Assembly: GCA_029378245.1 (NCBI GenBank)
Contig: JARKIF010000011.1
Span: 682,001 to 746,000 of the forward strand
DNA: 64,000 nucleotides
Reading direction: 5' to 3'
DNA from: Roridomyces roridus
Lineage: Eukaryota > Basidiomycota > Agaricomycetes > Agaricales > Mycenaceae
The translations under genes and the position numbers were made by a program. A model generated the notes under the pieces. That model had not been told where the DNA came from and did no database searches. It saw only the letters and a list, made by a program, of their open reading frames with translations. Shown one piece after another: positions 1-10,619 of the stretch (position 1 is the first letter of the stretch; every line of letters starts with the position of its first letter).

Positions 1-1036
1 TCCCGACACCATTGAGCTCGGAGTGGTCGACATGTTCCTCTTTCATCTTCGCGAGGAGAAGGTGCCCGCGTGCCTCTCCTTCTCTCGCCAGCGACATAAA
101 CCATGCAGCCGGCGCTTACTTGTCGCTGGAGGCACTGGGTTCGATGGAGACGGTCCTGGACTCGCACCACGCTGCTCAGACTCGCGCGATCCTCACTGGC
201 TTGCCCGGCATCGTCAAATGGTCGCAGCATCTCTATGACGCCCACACTGCCAGTCCCCATGGGCTTCACATGCTGCCGCAGTACGTCGATGCTAGTGCTC
301 GAGTCCTCAGCATATGTTTCGCAGCACCGGCATTCCGCGAAGGTGTGGTTGAAAACCCGGGCTGCATCGAACTCTTCACGAAGTTGTCTGTTTGGCAGCT
401 TGAACACAGCGGGAAGCACGATGGGATCCACACCTGCGCCGTTTTTCTGAACAGCTATCTCAGCGACTCCGTCTGCACCACTGTACACGACAGGCTATTG
501 CATGCCGTTGACGGGGACGCCAACTCTTTCGTCCGTTTCGTTCTACGGTGTATCCGACGGCTCAGCAAATGCCTCCACGTCGAGGCGGCTCCCATTTCCA
601 TACACTACTACATCCACCTTCTAATGGGCCTCTGTCGGCTGACTCAACATCCTCTACGTTGCGCGTTTTTCGACGCAGGCGGCATCGCGGCCGTGACGCG
701 GGCTTTTCTCACACTATCTCGCAGCCTCTCCCCCGACCCAACTGACGACCAGCTGAAGCTTCTGCCCTCCTTCATCAATTTCTTCTCAGAGTACCTCGAG
801 GGGGACTACTATCACTGCATTCCGCGACCGTGTAGGCAGAGCTATTTCTAGCTGTGCCGACATGTGCCTACCCCACTATTTTTTTTTTTTTTTTTTGGAG
901 CGTTGGATAATGCATATAAGTCTGCAGAAGCATTCTAGTATACATCCGCTGGTGTCACTGGAAAAAATAAACCAGTATATAAGCCGGGAATTAAGCCGCT
1001 CGGTATCAACCAGTGTGGGACTCCTGCGTGTGTGTT

Positions 1037-3373
1037 TCAACCTACACCTGTTCTCAAGGGCAGAATACCCACTAAAACCCCCCTAATTTTAATCCAGTCA
1101 TCCGGCAATGAATCTTCTTCCAGCAGAATTCCGCTCCAGGTGTTTAGGACCACCTGTTTATCAAAACTCATTTTTCCGAACTTCCTCTTGTCTGTAAGGA
1201 TCCTATCTCTTTTCAATGCTACATTTATCATTGTCAGCCAGCGGTTGTGCACTTCGGACTCGCCTACTACCTTGTGTGGGTTTCGTATGACCCGATCTAC
1301 TCTAAGGTTCCAAATTAGATGCCACGCAGTTGATACCAGAATGCTGAAGAGGCGGTCTTTTTGGGGCATTGGTTTTCCATTTGTCTTGAACCTTGTCAAG
1401 TTGTTACCCAGGATTAGCCCCCAGGTCATTTGCGGCCTATCATTGTACTTCATGTTCCAGAGTTGCTTTGTGAGCCTCCATACTTTGCCTGTCTCTGGGG
1501 CTTGGCATTCTACTGCAATGTGTTCAAGGGTCTCAGGAGTTTTGCATGTTGGGCATATTCCTCGAATTTCAGCACCCGGGATGTGGTCCCAGAATTCTCC
1601 GACTCTGAATGTGTTGTGGATACACTTCCATAGAAAGTCTCGGGTTTTTATTGGAAATTTATTGTCCCGCACTGACTTCCAGATTGTCTCGTCAGAGGGG
1701 CTGTATTTAAAGATTTCGTCTATAGTGGCTCTTACTCTCTCAATATTTATGAAGGTTGTCTTACGGTGTGGTTTGCTGTACCTCATTTTCAGGATTTTTG
1801 TGAATACCGTTTGCGAGCCATGCTGAAGTTGCATACCAGGATTATTGAACATGATAGCAGATGCTGTGTCAATTTCAATTTCTTCAAAGTCTTCACCATG
1901 GAGTGTAGTTGCCAAATTCTGTTCGGTCTGTTTGAATTGTACCTTATGTGTACGTTCACGCAAGGCAGCAATAGCTGCTTGAAATACAGGGAAGGCAGGA
2001 TTGGTCATAAGATTTTCATACTTGATTCGATTCTTTACTAGGACTTCGGGAAGCACTTTGGAACGAGTGCAGATTAGCAGTTCAGAATTGTGCTCAGTCC
2101 GTTGGAGGGCAATAAGCAGGCCCGCAAGCCAGGCTGTATTAGAGTTGAGGGCTATGCTAGAGTCACTAAAGGTAACATTGAACCTCTCATTTGAATTGGG
2201 TGCTTGTGCCATGAGTCCCAGGACACTTGATCTTATTCCAACTTCAATTTTTGGATTGTGGCCCCCTGCATTCAGGACCTTTGCATATATGTGGATTTCT
2301 CTCTTCACTACTTGGGCATCAGGGCAGAACTTTCTCTTAGCCGCAATTCTCTTTGAAAGGTTTTCATCTGTGAAGATACGGCACCCACCTGCAACATTTT
2401 TCAGGTAAAATTCAGGGTCAAAGGTGAAAATTTTGTTCACTGAAACTTCTGCCTGGTTTGCCTCCTTGATTTCATCTGTCAGCCTTATTTCATCCTCTTC
2501 TCCTGGCTTGTCAAAAACAGGACTCCATTTAGGAGTTAGACTAAACACAAGCATTTTCGCAGTTTTTATGCATGCCCCTGGCTCAAGGCACCTTAGTTCA
2601 TGTCGATCATGTTTACAGTCACTACATGCACAGTTTTTTCTCCCTGAACCATCATTATTGGTAAGGTGTCTAGTGTTTGAATTCTCCCTATTTGCAATTA
2701 GAAGTGCATCTTCAACTAGTTTGACTCCATGGTTTTCCCTCAAACATGGTGCAGATTCTCTCCTTAAGGCCTTCTTATGGAGCGCTGGGTCAGCACCAAT
2801 GTGGTCCCAGATGGGCATTTTCAACTGGACCTCTTCTTCGATTGCAAGGCCATTGTAAATGAATCCATGCTTTCTTGCAGATTTGATCATTCTTTTTATC
2901 TCATGTGGTAGTTTTGTCTGTTTAGAAATTGGGAGGTAAATATTCTGGAGAAAAATGTTGACCGCCATTCCTTCTGGCTTATGAATGTAGCTATCTTCCA
3001 AGACTCTGATTATAAGCTGGTCAACAAGGAAGCACCACATTGGTCTATCTTCTCCCTGCGTCATGTAGACTTTAAGATTCCATAGGTCAATTGCTTCATT
3101 TCGGGTTTTAATATCCAAGATATCACGTCCACCATGTGCAATTGGCAGGCACATGGTATCATGTCCCACTCGAGCTTTTTCTCCTTCCCAAATAAAAGCA
3201 TGCCGCTTGCGCTCGAGTGTGTCTTCAATTTCATCTGGCATTGGCTTCTTGTCAGATATTGTGTGCGCCCACCAAAATGCATGTTGGTGACATGACGCTT
3301 CCCTTCTAGCCCGGGGCTTGTACGCATCCATCTTGCCACATCCCCATCTATTTTCTCCAGTATTGACGGCCAC
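1037..3373 (-). CDS. LINE ORF2, 3' part: thumb, degenerate RNase H-like region, C-terminal zinc motif
   Basis: This frame overlaps the previous one and carries the rest of the ORF2 protein from about MPDEIEDTLERK (near 3240) to the stop at 1037. A region around HIYAKVLNAGG...NSNTAWLAGLLIALQRTEHNSELLICT resembles the layout of RNase H domains in fungal LINEs. The usual Asp of the first strand is not visible, so activity is doubtful. Near the C-terminus is a CCHC-type knuckle (ICPTCKTPETLEHIAVEC), common at the end of such proteins (zf-RVT type). Residues before about MPDEIE are out-of-frame. The junction is most simply a one-base deletion; programmed frameshifting or an assembly error cannot be excluded. 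Confidence 0.85.
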   Translation of the reverse strand: MAVNTGENRWGCGKMDAYKPRARREASCHQHAFWWAHTISDKKPMPDEIEDTLERKRHAFIWEGEKARVGHDTMCLPIAHGGRDILDIKTRNEAIDLWNLKVYMTQGEDRPMWCFLVDQLIIRVLEDSYIHKPEGMAVNIFLQNIYLPISKQTKLPHEIKRMIKSARKHGFIYNGLAIEEEVQLKMPIWDHIGADPALHKKALRRESAPCLRENHGVKLVEDALLIANRENSNTRHLTNNDGSGRKNCACSDCKHDRHELRCLEPGACIKTAKMLVFSLTPKWSPVFDKPGEEDEIRLTDEIKEANQAEVSVNKIFTFDPEFYLKNVAGGCRIFTDENLSKRIAAKRKFCPDAQVVKREIHIYAKVLNAGGHNPKIEVGIRSSVLGLMAQAPNSNERFNVTFSDSSIALNSNTAWLAGLLIALQRTEHNSELLICTRSKVLPEVLVKNRIKYENLMTNPAFPVFQAAIAALRERTHKVQFKQTEQNLATTLHGEDFEEIEIDTASAIMFNNPGMQLQHGSQTVFTKILKMRYSKPHRKTTFINIERVRATIDEIFKYSPSDETIWKSVRDNKFPIKTRDFLWKCIHNTFRVGEFWDHIPGAEIRGICPTCKTPETLEHIAVECQAPETGKVWRLTKQLWNMKYNDRPQMTWGLILGNNLTRFKTNGKPMPQKDRLFSILVSTAWHLIWNLRVDRVIRNPHKVVGESEVHNRWLTMINVALKRDRILTDKRKFGKMSFDKQVVLNTWSGILLEEDSLPDDWIKIRGVLVGILPLRTGVG

Positions 3374-6300
3374 GGGGTCATGTAGCTAATTTTATTTCCC
3401 AGGAACGCTCCTAGCATTCTGAAACTCTGGCCATCACCAAGAATTAGAATTTTTTCATCAATGAACCCAGAGTCTGGGTCTTCATTTAGCTTGCGTTGAA
3501 GGATTACCTTGGCCCGGTACTCAGTGCTTCCAAAGGGGACTACCACTGTTTTTGCTTCATTGAATTTTGCACCTGAGGCCATTTTCCAAAGATTGAGTAT
3601 ACTCCACAGCTCACTCCAGGAGTCTGAATGTAATAGGTATATTGTTGTGTCGTCTGCAAACAGTGACATTAGAAGTCTCCGATCTATACCGGGGATTTGG
3701 ATTCCCTGGAGACTTGACGCCCTTATAAGGCATGCAAGTGGCTCAATTGCTAAGTTGAACAGTAGACAAGACAGTGGGTCTCCTTGTCTCACTCCTCTTG
3801 TAACAGTGTAGGGGGTACTCAGTTCGCCGTTGATCATTACTGTAGTTTTTGCTCCAGAGTATAGGTTCATGACTGTATTTGTAAAGCGGTCCGGCAGGCG
3901 CATGTGTATTAGAACAGTTCGAAGATAGTTGTGGTCAATTTTGTCATATGCTTTTTCTTGGTCCAGTGAGACTAGAATCCCTTGCTCATCAGTGGCATCC
4001 GCATAGTCAAGAAGGAATTTGGCTAATTTCACCTGGTCCTCAATTCTTCGGCCCTTCATGAAGCCAGCTTGGTCAGGATGTACAAGGGAACCTGCCACAG
4101 TCATCAGCCGTAAGGAGTAGATTTTGGTCATTAATTTGTAGTCTGTATTCAGGCAGGTTATGGGGCGGTAGTTTGAAACAAATGCTTTGTCGCCTTTTTT
4201 GTATATTGGGCACATCCATCCAAGGTGGAAAGATGATCCTTCGTTGAGTCCAAAGGTTTCTATATCACTATAGAGCTTCTGTAGGAAGCCAATCACATTG
4301 AAAACCTTTTTGCCATTGTCGGTGCTCCGACGGTATTTCAGGTCTAACATCTTGTAGAATTCATAGGGGATGCCATCCATCCCAGCTGCCTTTCCATTAT
4401 TGGAAAGTCTCAGAGCTTCACGGACACTGTCCTCAGTGAACTCGGTATCCATCTTTTTAAACTCATCTTCTGACAGGTGCACATCACACAAGTTTAATGT
4501 TACATTTGTTGCAAAGACTTGATCATATGCATCTGGTTTGTCCTTTTCTTGTAATGTTTCATGGTAGTTTCGGGCCAGTTCTGCCATTGACTTGGAGCTT
4601 GTCTCATACTGTGCACATGGCTCTGCCTCATTGTTCTTTCGAAACTCGAATATTGATTCTTTCGGCTTGTAGCCATGTGAAGACTTTGTCCAGTTCTTCG
4701 TTTGGAGAGATTCACCCTCAATTTGGAATCGAGCTTCACGGAGCTCCCTCTTCTTAGCTGCACGCTCATCAACTGCACTCTGGATCTTACTGTCCAGTAA
4801 GTAGGCGGACATGTTTCTCTCTTCCAGTGGGATTGTTTCATCGTGAATAATCAAGTGTAGTTGCACCTTCCATGTGTGTATCTGACGGTCTAGGTCACCT
4901 TCAACGAAACGTGTACAATGTTGTCCATGCTCTGTTATCATACCTTTGAGATCATGACTGATTGTCTGAATGTTCAGGTTAGATACTCGATTTTCCTTTT
5001 CTAAGTTTTCCAGTTTCTCTTCCGCTTCGAGGCCTAGTTCATTTACTTTGTCCATAAATTTATTTAAGGTTAGCAGGTAGAGTGGAAGTGCCCATCGGCC
5101 TTTTCCTTGTAGATTTTCGCGCCTGGGGCAATATTCGACAGTGACTAGTAGATGGTCGGATTTGACTGCATGTCTGTGGATACCCCAATTTCTATAATGG
5201 TGTCCCGTGCCGCTAGCAATACACAGTCTGTCAAGACGTGAATACGAGAGATGAAGTTCCCCAGTTTGGGCATCAGTCCGCTTCTGGATACAGGTATAGT
5301 CTCTTTTATCTGGGAAAGTGGATCTCCATCCATCCTCTAGGCGGAGGAGATCTTTAAGTCGCTTCCACGCGTTAGGTACAGGGTCATCAATTCCGGAGTT
5401 ACGGTCTCGCCCTTCTTCCACAAAATTCCAGTCACCCAGTGAGTCATCGGGTAGTGGGATGTCTTTATTCTTTGCCCAGATTTCCCATAGTTGAATCCAC
5501 AACATGGTTCGTTCTTTTTGGGTATTGGGTGCATACACATTCAATATGACCTTAGGGTCTGCTCCCTTTATAGGTACAACTATAAGAAGTGCACGGCCAG
5601 GTATCAGCTCATATTTCACCACATTTTCAGTATCAACCAGGGCTTTGTTGAGTATGAAGGCAACCCCTGCCACAGCATTGGGCTTCTCGGGGTCCCCAGA
5701 GTTTATAATTTTAAACCATCGATAGAAGACTTCCTGAAATTTCTCCGCAGCCTCATGGTCCATATGCGACTCTTGAATCCCTAGGACTGCCAATTTATGC
5801 TCATCAATTGTGCTCTTGACATCTCGGAATTTATGCCGACTGTCATCCATAGATCTGGACGCTTCTCGCCCTGCTAAGTTCAGGCTTCCCAATTTTAATG
5901 CCGAGCGAACAAACTTGTCAGTTTTTACTTTACGCGGGGGTTTATTCTTCCGCCGAATTTCTGCATTAATCGACTCCCAGTCGTAGACCATAATGTCGTC
6001 TTGTGAATCTTGTATCTGCCCAGTGGGCCTATTTGAATTTCGATTTGGAGGATCTTCAGAGTCTGAGACCTCGCTGATTGCACGCTTCTTCCCTCTGGGT
6101 CGGGCATCGACCGCCACTCCACTTTCAACACTCGACACAGAAGAAGATGATGAACCACTTGCGTTTGCGGCATTATGACCATCACTCTCCCTAACTGGAG
6201 ACAGCCATGGAGAGTGACTTGATGTTACCACATTCGCCAGGGTTCGTGGTGTGAGCTCTTCACTTGTCTCTGCGGTAGCCAGAGCCACCGAACTACCACA

Positions 6301-6486
6301 GGCAGGGTCGCGCAAAGGTAAGTCAGGGCTAGGCCCCGTATCACCCCAACTCTTGCTGTGGGAGCACTGCTCTGGACTCACAAGCCGCAAGCACTCGTGT
6401 GAGGGCTGTACCACGTCCCCAAAACCCTCCCGTGCACCAGGAGGGCCCTCGGTACGAAAATCGGTTTCGTTTGGTTGTGTCTGCAT
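3061..6486 (-). CDS. LINE ORF2, 5' part: endonuclease plus reverse transcriptase
   Basis: The frame has 1141 codons. Residues 1-200 are low-complexity and basic with no known domain. An exonuclease/endonuclease/phosphatase-type endonuclease follows at about 197-430: GIQESH with the catalytic Glu, NVYAPN, GDWNFVEE with Asp and Asn, YSRLDRLCI, and KSDHLLVTV with the terminal Asp-His pair. Reverse transcriptase blocks follow at about 700-960: KAAGMDGIPYEFYK, VSNYRPITCLNTDYKLMTKI, QAGFMKGRRIEDQ, VSLDQEKAYDKIDH, GVRQGDPLSCLLFNLAIEPL, and FADD at about residue 940. FADD is the YxDD-type metal site. The enzyme nicks DNA and copies element RNA at the nick. After TQYLTRS the frame departs from the family; homology continues in another frame (MPDEIEDTLERKRHAFIWE), so the last 60 or so residues are out-of-frame. 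Confidence 0.9.
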   Translation of the reverse strand: MQTQPNETDFRTEGPPGAREGFGDVVQPSHECLRLVSPEQCSHSKSWGDTGPSPDLPLRDPACGSSVALATAETSEELTPRTLANVVTSSHSPWLSPVRESDGHNAANASGSSSSSVSSVESGVAVDARPRGKKRAISEVSDSEDPPNRNSNRPTGQIQDSQDDIMVYDWESINAEIRRKNKPPRKVKTDKFVRSALKLGSLNLAGREASRSMDDSRHKFRDVKSTIDEHKLAVLGIQESHMDHEAAEKFQEVFYRWFKIINSGDPEKPNAVAGVAFILNKALVDTENVVKYELIPGRALLIVVPIKGADPKVILNVYAPNTQKERTMLWIQLWEIWAKNKDIPLPDDSLGDWNFVEEGRDRNSGIDDPVPNAWKRLKDLLRLEDGWRSTFPDKRDYTCIQKRTDAQTGELHLSYSRLDRLCIASGTGHHYRNWGIHRHAVKSDHLLVTVEYCPRRENLQGKGRWALPLYLLTLNKFMDKVNELGLEAEEKLENLEKENRVSNLNIQTISHDLKGMITEHGQHCTRFVEGDLDRQIHTWKVQLHLIIHDETIPLEERNMSAYLLDSKIQSAVDERAAKKRELREARFQIEGESLQTKNWTKSSHGYKPKESIFEFRKNNEAEPCAQYETSSKSMAELARNYHETLQEKDKPDAYDQVFATNVTLNLCDVHLSEDEFKKMDTEFTEDSVREALRLSNNGKAAGMDGIPYEFYKMLDLKYRRSTDNGKKVFNVIGFLQKLYSDIETFGLNEGSSFHLGWMCPIYKKGDKAFVSNYRPITCLNTDYKLMTKIYSLRLMTVAGSLVHPDQAGFMKGRRIEDQVKLAKFLLDYADATDEQGILVSLDQEKAYDKIDHNYLRTVLIHMRLPDRFTNTVMNLYSGAKTTVMINGELSTPYTVTRGVRQGDPLSCLLFNLAIEPLACLIRASSLQGIQIPGIDRRLLMSLFADDTTIYLLHSDSWSELWSILNLWKMASGAKFNEAKTVVVPFGSTEYRAKVILQRKLNEDPDSGFIDEKILILGDGQSFRMLGAFLGNKISYMTPWPSILEKIDGDVARWMRTSPGLEGKRHVTNMHFGGRTQYLTRSQCQMKLKTHSSASGMLLFGKEKKLEWDMIPCACQLHMVDVISWILKPEMKQLTYGILKST

Positions 6487-7354
6487 ATTTGGTGGGTGCG
6501 ATTTAGGACCGCCGTCCGGGTGCGGCTCTTGTCAGTGTTGACAATGCTGCACAATTGCTTGGTTCTTTCACAGATATGGCAGGGGAAGAAGAGTTAAATG
6601 CAGCAAATCCCCTTCAAACCATGTATTTTTATTGGAATCAAGTGGGTGCCTGCATAATGGATCTTGAAATCAATGCTACCCATAGTCGGACCACTCTCCA
6701 AACTCGGAAGAACAGAATCTAGATATAAAGTAGACATTACAAATAAACTCTCGTGTCTACGGGACTAAGCCGCCTCGCAAGTCACGTGATTTGATCTGGC
6801 CATCAGGATGCCAAGCCGCATCCGGTTAGAATGGAAGGGGAGGGAAGTGGGAGGTGTGGATGGGTGGCCACAGGGTTTATCCGCAGAGAAGATGAATGTT
6901 TGGAGGGCTCACCGGGCTGAATGCAGGCATGTAACGAGCGGCGGACCGCGGTAGTCGTGGGTACACATGGTCCGTGCGTGGATACCGATGGTTATCGATA
7001 AGGGTCGTCGACGTGGCATTTCAATCCGGGTCCCCGGGTCCGTCGTTGGGTCGGGGTCGTAGAGGTAGCGGAGGTGGGAGAGTAGGGGCCAAAGGCCATT
7101 GTGCTGAGCACAGAGATAATCATATAATTGGGCATGAAAGCCAGGGCATATATCACCCACGAGCGTAGCGAGCGCTCGTTGCCAACATGGCTTTGGCACG
7201 ACACAGGGTGGGGGCTCCCGCATGGTGTCGGCCTGGCTACTTCCTCGCCGCGAGGAAGAGCTCTCCATTGACTTTGGGCCACTCATGCTCGCTACCGACG
7301 CCGACAACGAGTCTGCGCGGCAATGATCATGGTGGTCCGGATCAAGGAGTCCCC
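6487..7354 (-). other. 5' region of the LINE, no recognised ORF1
   Basis: These 870 nt lie between the LINE 5' end (set by the target duplication) and the ORF2 start. The longest minus-strand frame is 132 codons (7307-6909). It has a Ser/Arg-rich start and no zinc knuckle or coiled coil that would mark an ORF1 protein. It is probably 5'UTR/promoter or an eroded ORF1. Confidence 0.5.
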
Positions 7355-8472
7355 GTGCCTACCCCACTAGGCACATCAATTTCGGCTGTGCCTAGGCCCG
7401 AAAACCAAAACTGTGCCTACATGACCCTCCTTTTCTGGTCTCCCCGCCTTTGCCAGATTAACGTGAAAACCAGGTGAGTTTGCCTACCTGTGCCTATCCC
7501 CATAGGCAAACACTGTGCCTACACCCCGGCGGAATGCAGTGTATGTGGGTGCCGTGCACGCGATCAAGGCGGGATTCTTGTATGGGTTCGCCGCCTGTGT
7601 TCCTGCCTCCAGATGTCCAACCAGACCACCGAGGATATGGCGTGGCACATTGTTCTCAAGGTACTCCCCCCATACCTGGTGTACCACTCCTTCCGCGCCG
7701 CACTCCTTCCCTTCGTGGATGATTGCCACCACGAGAGGATCTCTGTGCCGTCTTCGTTGAAAAAGGCATTCGAGCCCTTGTCTCTCCTCGATGCAGCTCT
7801 CGAGCCTACACGTAGAGCCAGCGGCGGTTGTGATAACCTGCAGGTGTGTTTACACCCATCTTTGTTGAAAGAACGCTAAAACCGTGCGCAGTGTCACCGC
7901 TTCGATACCCAGATCAGCTTGAAGGCGTGTCAAGTTGCGCGCTACTGCTCGCAGGCATGCCAGAAATCCGACTGGAAGGCCGGTCATCGGGAAGCCTGCA
8001 AGTTGATGGAATGCGACAGTGCACTCGGTATGTATGACACTCTCTCGTTGAGCATCGCTCTTACAATTCCCCTTCAGGGCGTCGGCGTTACTGCGATATG
8101 TCAGGTGTTAGGGACCTGGCGCAGCACTTCTCCGACTACAACTTCGCCACTCTCCAAGCTATTGCCGAGGGCGATTTTCCGGATACGCCCCACGAGGACC
8201 TCGTGCCGTGCATCGATTTTACCGAGTATCCCAAGATCGCGTACAAGGTCGCCATCATTGGGGGGGAGTTGGTTTCTGACGAGTTTCGGCCTATCGCGGA
8301 GGCTTGTCGCGCGGTAGGGGTGACCTTCGTGATCGCTTTGAAGAGGAATGGGACTATGACGAAGCTTGCGTGGGCGGCTTCTGCCAAGCCTGATTTTTGG
8401 ACAAACAAGGCTCCGTACAGTGTGATTCAGTCGACGATTGAGGGCGATAGCAATAGCAGTCGTGAAGCGTAG

Positions 8473-8890
8473 TATTGTTCTCTTTAGAATCTAGATTACT
8501 CCACGTTCTTGAATCTTTCCAGCTCAATCAATCACGCACCGCCACCTCTGCTCTTGCTTCTGACTACCACGAATCTGGCCGAACATTCGTCTCAACAGTG
8601 TTGATTCATTGCCGCCTCGACAGAATGGATGAGGCTCATATCGCTCTTAGGCTTCTCCTGCTGCTCGCCAAGCAATCGGCACCGCATCTCCGAGTCGAAT
8701 CTGACATCAATTTGAAATGCGATGCTCGGGCTTGCTTCGGGCAGAAACTCTTGGCAACTCGTTCTGTACTCTGGAAGGATCTGGAATGGACCGGCTGTTT
8801 CTCCCAAACCCAGGTCCATGCTGGTCCATGGCGGAGATTCGAGAAGCAAATTTAGCAGAAAGTCAAGTGATCAAATATTTCACTCAAAAT
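8473..8890. other. Intergenic, nothing recognised
   Basis: The stretch follows the MYND pseudogene stop. The open frames here show no family motif and biased composition, and I see no gene. Confidence 0.5.
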
Positions 8891-10363
8891 GTCCACTTGC
8901 ATCAGGAAAAACCGGATTCAGCAATTGACGCCAATTGGTGCCAATTGGCAGCAATCTCTGCCAACTGACAGATTGGCAGAATGTCCAGGTCCCGATCCGG
9001 TGTCAACATTCTTCGGCAAATTATCACTGATTGTCATGGGTTGCGGAGAAATGGCCACGGTATCGGATCACTTGCATTGCAGCAGGAGCTCATACTCAGC
9101 ATTTAGAATCAAAGGTAACAGCGCCAGTATATTCATGTCTGCATACAGTACAATACAAGACTAATGCTACAGTATGACAACACTACAATTGTCGATTACC
9201 CTGGCCATCCCAAAATGCAGCCCACCAGTCACAGCCGCTGGTTACGTGACCCGCAGCCGTGGCGGAACAAAGCTGTCGAGACAGTGAATGAAACATGATT
9301 CCGACGGGGTCGGCTACACACCTTATAAGCCACTGGAGATATCGTGGGAGCAGCAACAATGGGTATAGCGGGGATCAAGGGAAAAGGGATGTGTTGATGA
9401 CGTGGATAAATGTGGATGCCTTCAGAAGCAAGGCAAATTGATGAGCAAGGGGAGCATGTGCAATGGAAGCAAGTAACGTACAGCGGTGATGTGCGGGCAA
9501 GCATGCGGCCGCCGCACACCATGATGGTTACCATGTCTAAAACTGTGTCACTAGTCAATGCGAGCTAGGGTGAGTGAAACGACACACCATGTGTCTCCGA
9601 ACTGAGGATGTGTGTCTATATAGGACAGAGATGTTAGAATGAGGGGACACAAACAAGAGCTGTGTACTTACCGTTGTGAGAATCGGAAAAAGTGCGAGGG
9701 CATCCTGGCAACGTAGGTGAGTGGAGGATGGGGAACCCCGAGATTACTGACATCGAAGGGACAAGGAAGTGATGAAGTCCTGACTGGGGTCAACAAAGGT
9801 TGGTGGCTGAACAAGGAAGCAGTGGGTCTGGAGTGCGCAAGGGAGAGCGATGAGGAGATGGTGGTGGTTAAGAAGAGAGAAGTGAAAATGCCCCATCACA
9901 CTTCTGCCACGTCGTGATGATTCATTGGCTATTTTGGGTGATCTCTGCCCGAGACTCCCACGCCTTGACAACACGGCGTCCGAAGATGACGATTCCTTCC
10001 ATTGACAAGTCCCTCTCTGAGTCTCTCACTTGAAGTCCCCGAGGGCCAACACCGTGAGTCAATTACACACATTTGTTTGCTGCCATACCGGCCCAATTCC
10101 TGGCCAAATGAACACCTACACAGTGACTTTGCACCAGTCTGGTGATAAGTGAGTGAGCAATAGTATAGGAGCCCGAACTACATAGTGGGAATGAGCTTGA
10201 ATGAAGCACTGAGAAAGGCCCTTCGAGTTTGAATTGATGGTGAGCATTGGTGGCGAATTCTCAAGGGTTGTCGGGAATCGTCGAGGATTGCCGAGAACGT
10301 CTGATTGTTGCCAATTGGTGACAATCTGTGGCAGATTGTCAGATCTGGTTTTTCCTGATGTGG
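8891..10363. repeat. Pair of imperfect inverted repeats (about 60-65 bp) bounding 1.35 kb, possible TIR element
   Basis: The sequence near 8891-8955 (TCCAC, ATCAGGAAAAACC, then CCAATTGG motifs and GCAATC) recurs in reverse complement near 10303-10363. Shared blocks include ATCAGGAAAAACC and CCAATTGGCARCAATC. The enclosed 1.35 kb has no convincing ORF; a TATATA stretch lies at about 9614. I could not fix a clear target duplication, so superfamily and exact ends are unknown. It could be a non-autonomous DNA transposon or two inverted copies of one short repeat. Confidence 0.4.
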
Positions 10364-10619
10364 ATGGCTAACCCTGTCCAATGAAGCATCTCGGATTTCA
10401 GGTGGAGTCTCGGGTAGTGGGATGTTGGAACATTCCAGAAAATCACGCGCCGAAACGCGTCGCACGGGTTGCGGCTGTGATCGCGACCGGATCGCAGCAG
10501 GTGAGTCATGATTCCGCTATATATCCTGGCGAATGCCAATTCCCCCAACAACATGTCTCCCACCACCACCAGAATGAATTCGCTCACCGCACCCTTCGAA
10601 ATCATGTTGCCACAATGAT

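Larger units (their letters stand above)
879..7354 (-). mobile_element. Non-LTR retrotransposon (LINE) with endonuclease and reverse transcriptase
   Basis: The element is read on the minus strand. It ends in a poly(A) tract (an 18-base T run starting at 879) and is flanked by a perfect 15-bp target-site duplication, GTGCCTACCCCACTA, at 864-878 and 7355-7369. That duplication, the poly(A) tail and the encoded apurinic-type endonuclease and reverse transcriptase define an APE-class LINE inserted by target-primed reverse transcription. At 6.5 kb with a perfect duplication it looks near full length and young, yet its main ORF has a frame break near 3245-3260. It sits inside the CACTA-like element, so it is the later insertion. 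A separate ORF1 (RNA-binding protein) is not evident in the roughly 870 nt upstream of the main ORF. Confidence 0.93.
813..7541. mobile_element. CACTA-like non-autonomous TIR element (about 238 bp net), interrupted by a LINE
   Basis: Terminal inverted repeats of 13 bp start CACTGCATTCCGC at 813 and end with the reverse complement at 7541. A 3-bp target duplication TAT flanks it (810-812 and 7542-7544). Removing the element and one TAT joins the MYND reading frame on both sides (D-Y-Y then V-G-A-V-H-A-I-K), as in the paralogue. Subterminal repeats of the motif GTGCCTA occur several times inside. CACTR termini, 3-bp duplications and subterminal repeats are hallmarks of the CACTA/EnSpm superfamily. 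Without the LINE and its extra target duplication the element is about 238 bp and has no coding capacity, so it needs a transposase from elsewhere. Confidence 0.8.
1..8472 (+). pseudogene. MYND-finger family pseudogene 1, split by nested transposons
   Basis: The gene is a relative of the intact MYND gene at 17414-19354 and is cut by the window start. Helical N-terminal sequence (IELGVVDMFLFHL, then LTGLPGIVKWSQHLYDAH) matches that paralogue up to about 812 and resumes at 7545 (AVHAIKAGF). The frame changes near 85-105 and again near 7600. Downstream exons are recognisable: an intron at 7844-7891, a MYND-type zinc motif at 7892-8027 (YCSQACQKSDWKAGHREAC), an intron at 8028-8077, and a C-terminal domain with EGDFPDTPHEDLVPCIDF ending at 8472. 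Both introns sit where the intact paralogue has them. The MYND motif lacks the second Cys of one CxxC pair (KACQVARYC where the paralogue has RCEACRTVYYC). With two frameshifts and about 6.7 kb of inserted DNA it cannot encode the full protein. MYND fingers mediate protein-protein contacts; no precise role is known here. Confidence 0.85.
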
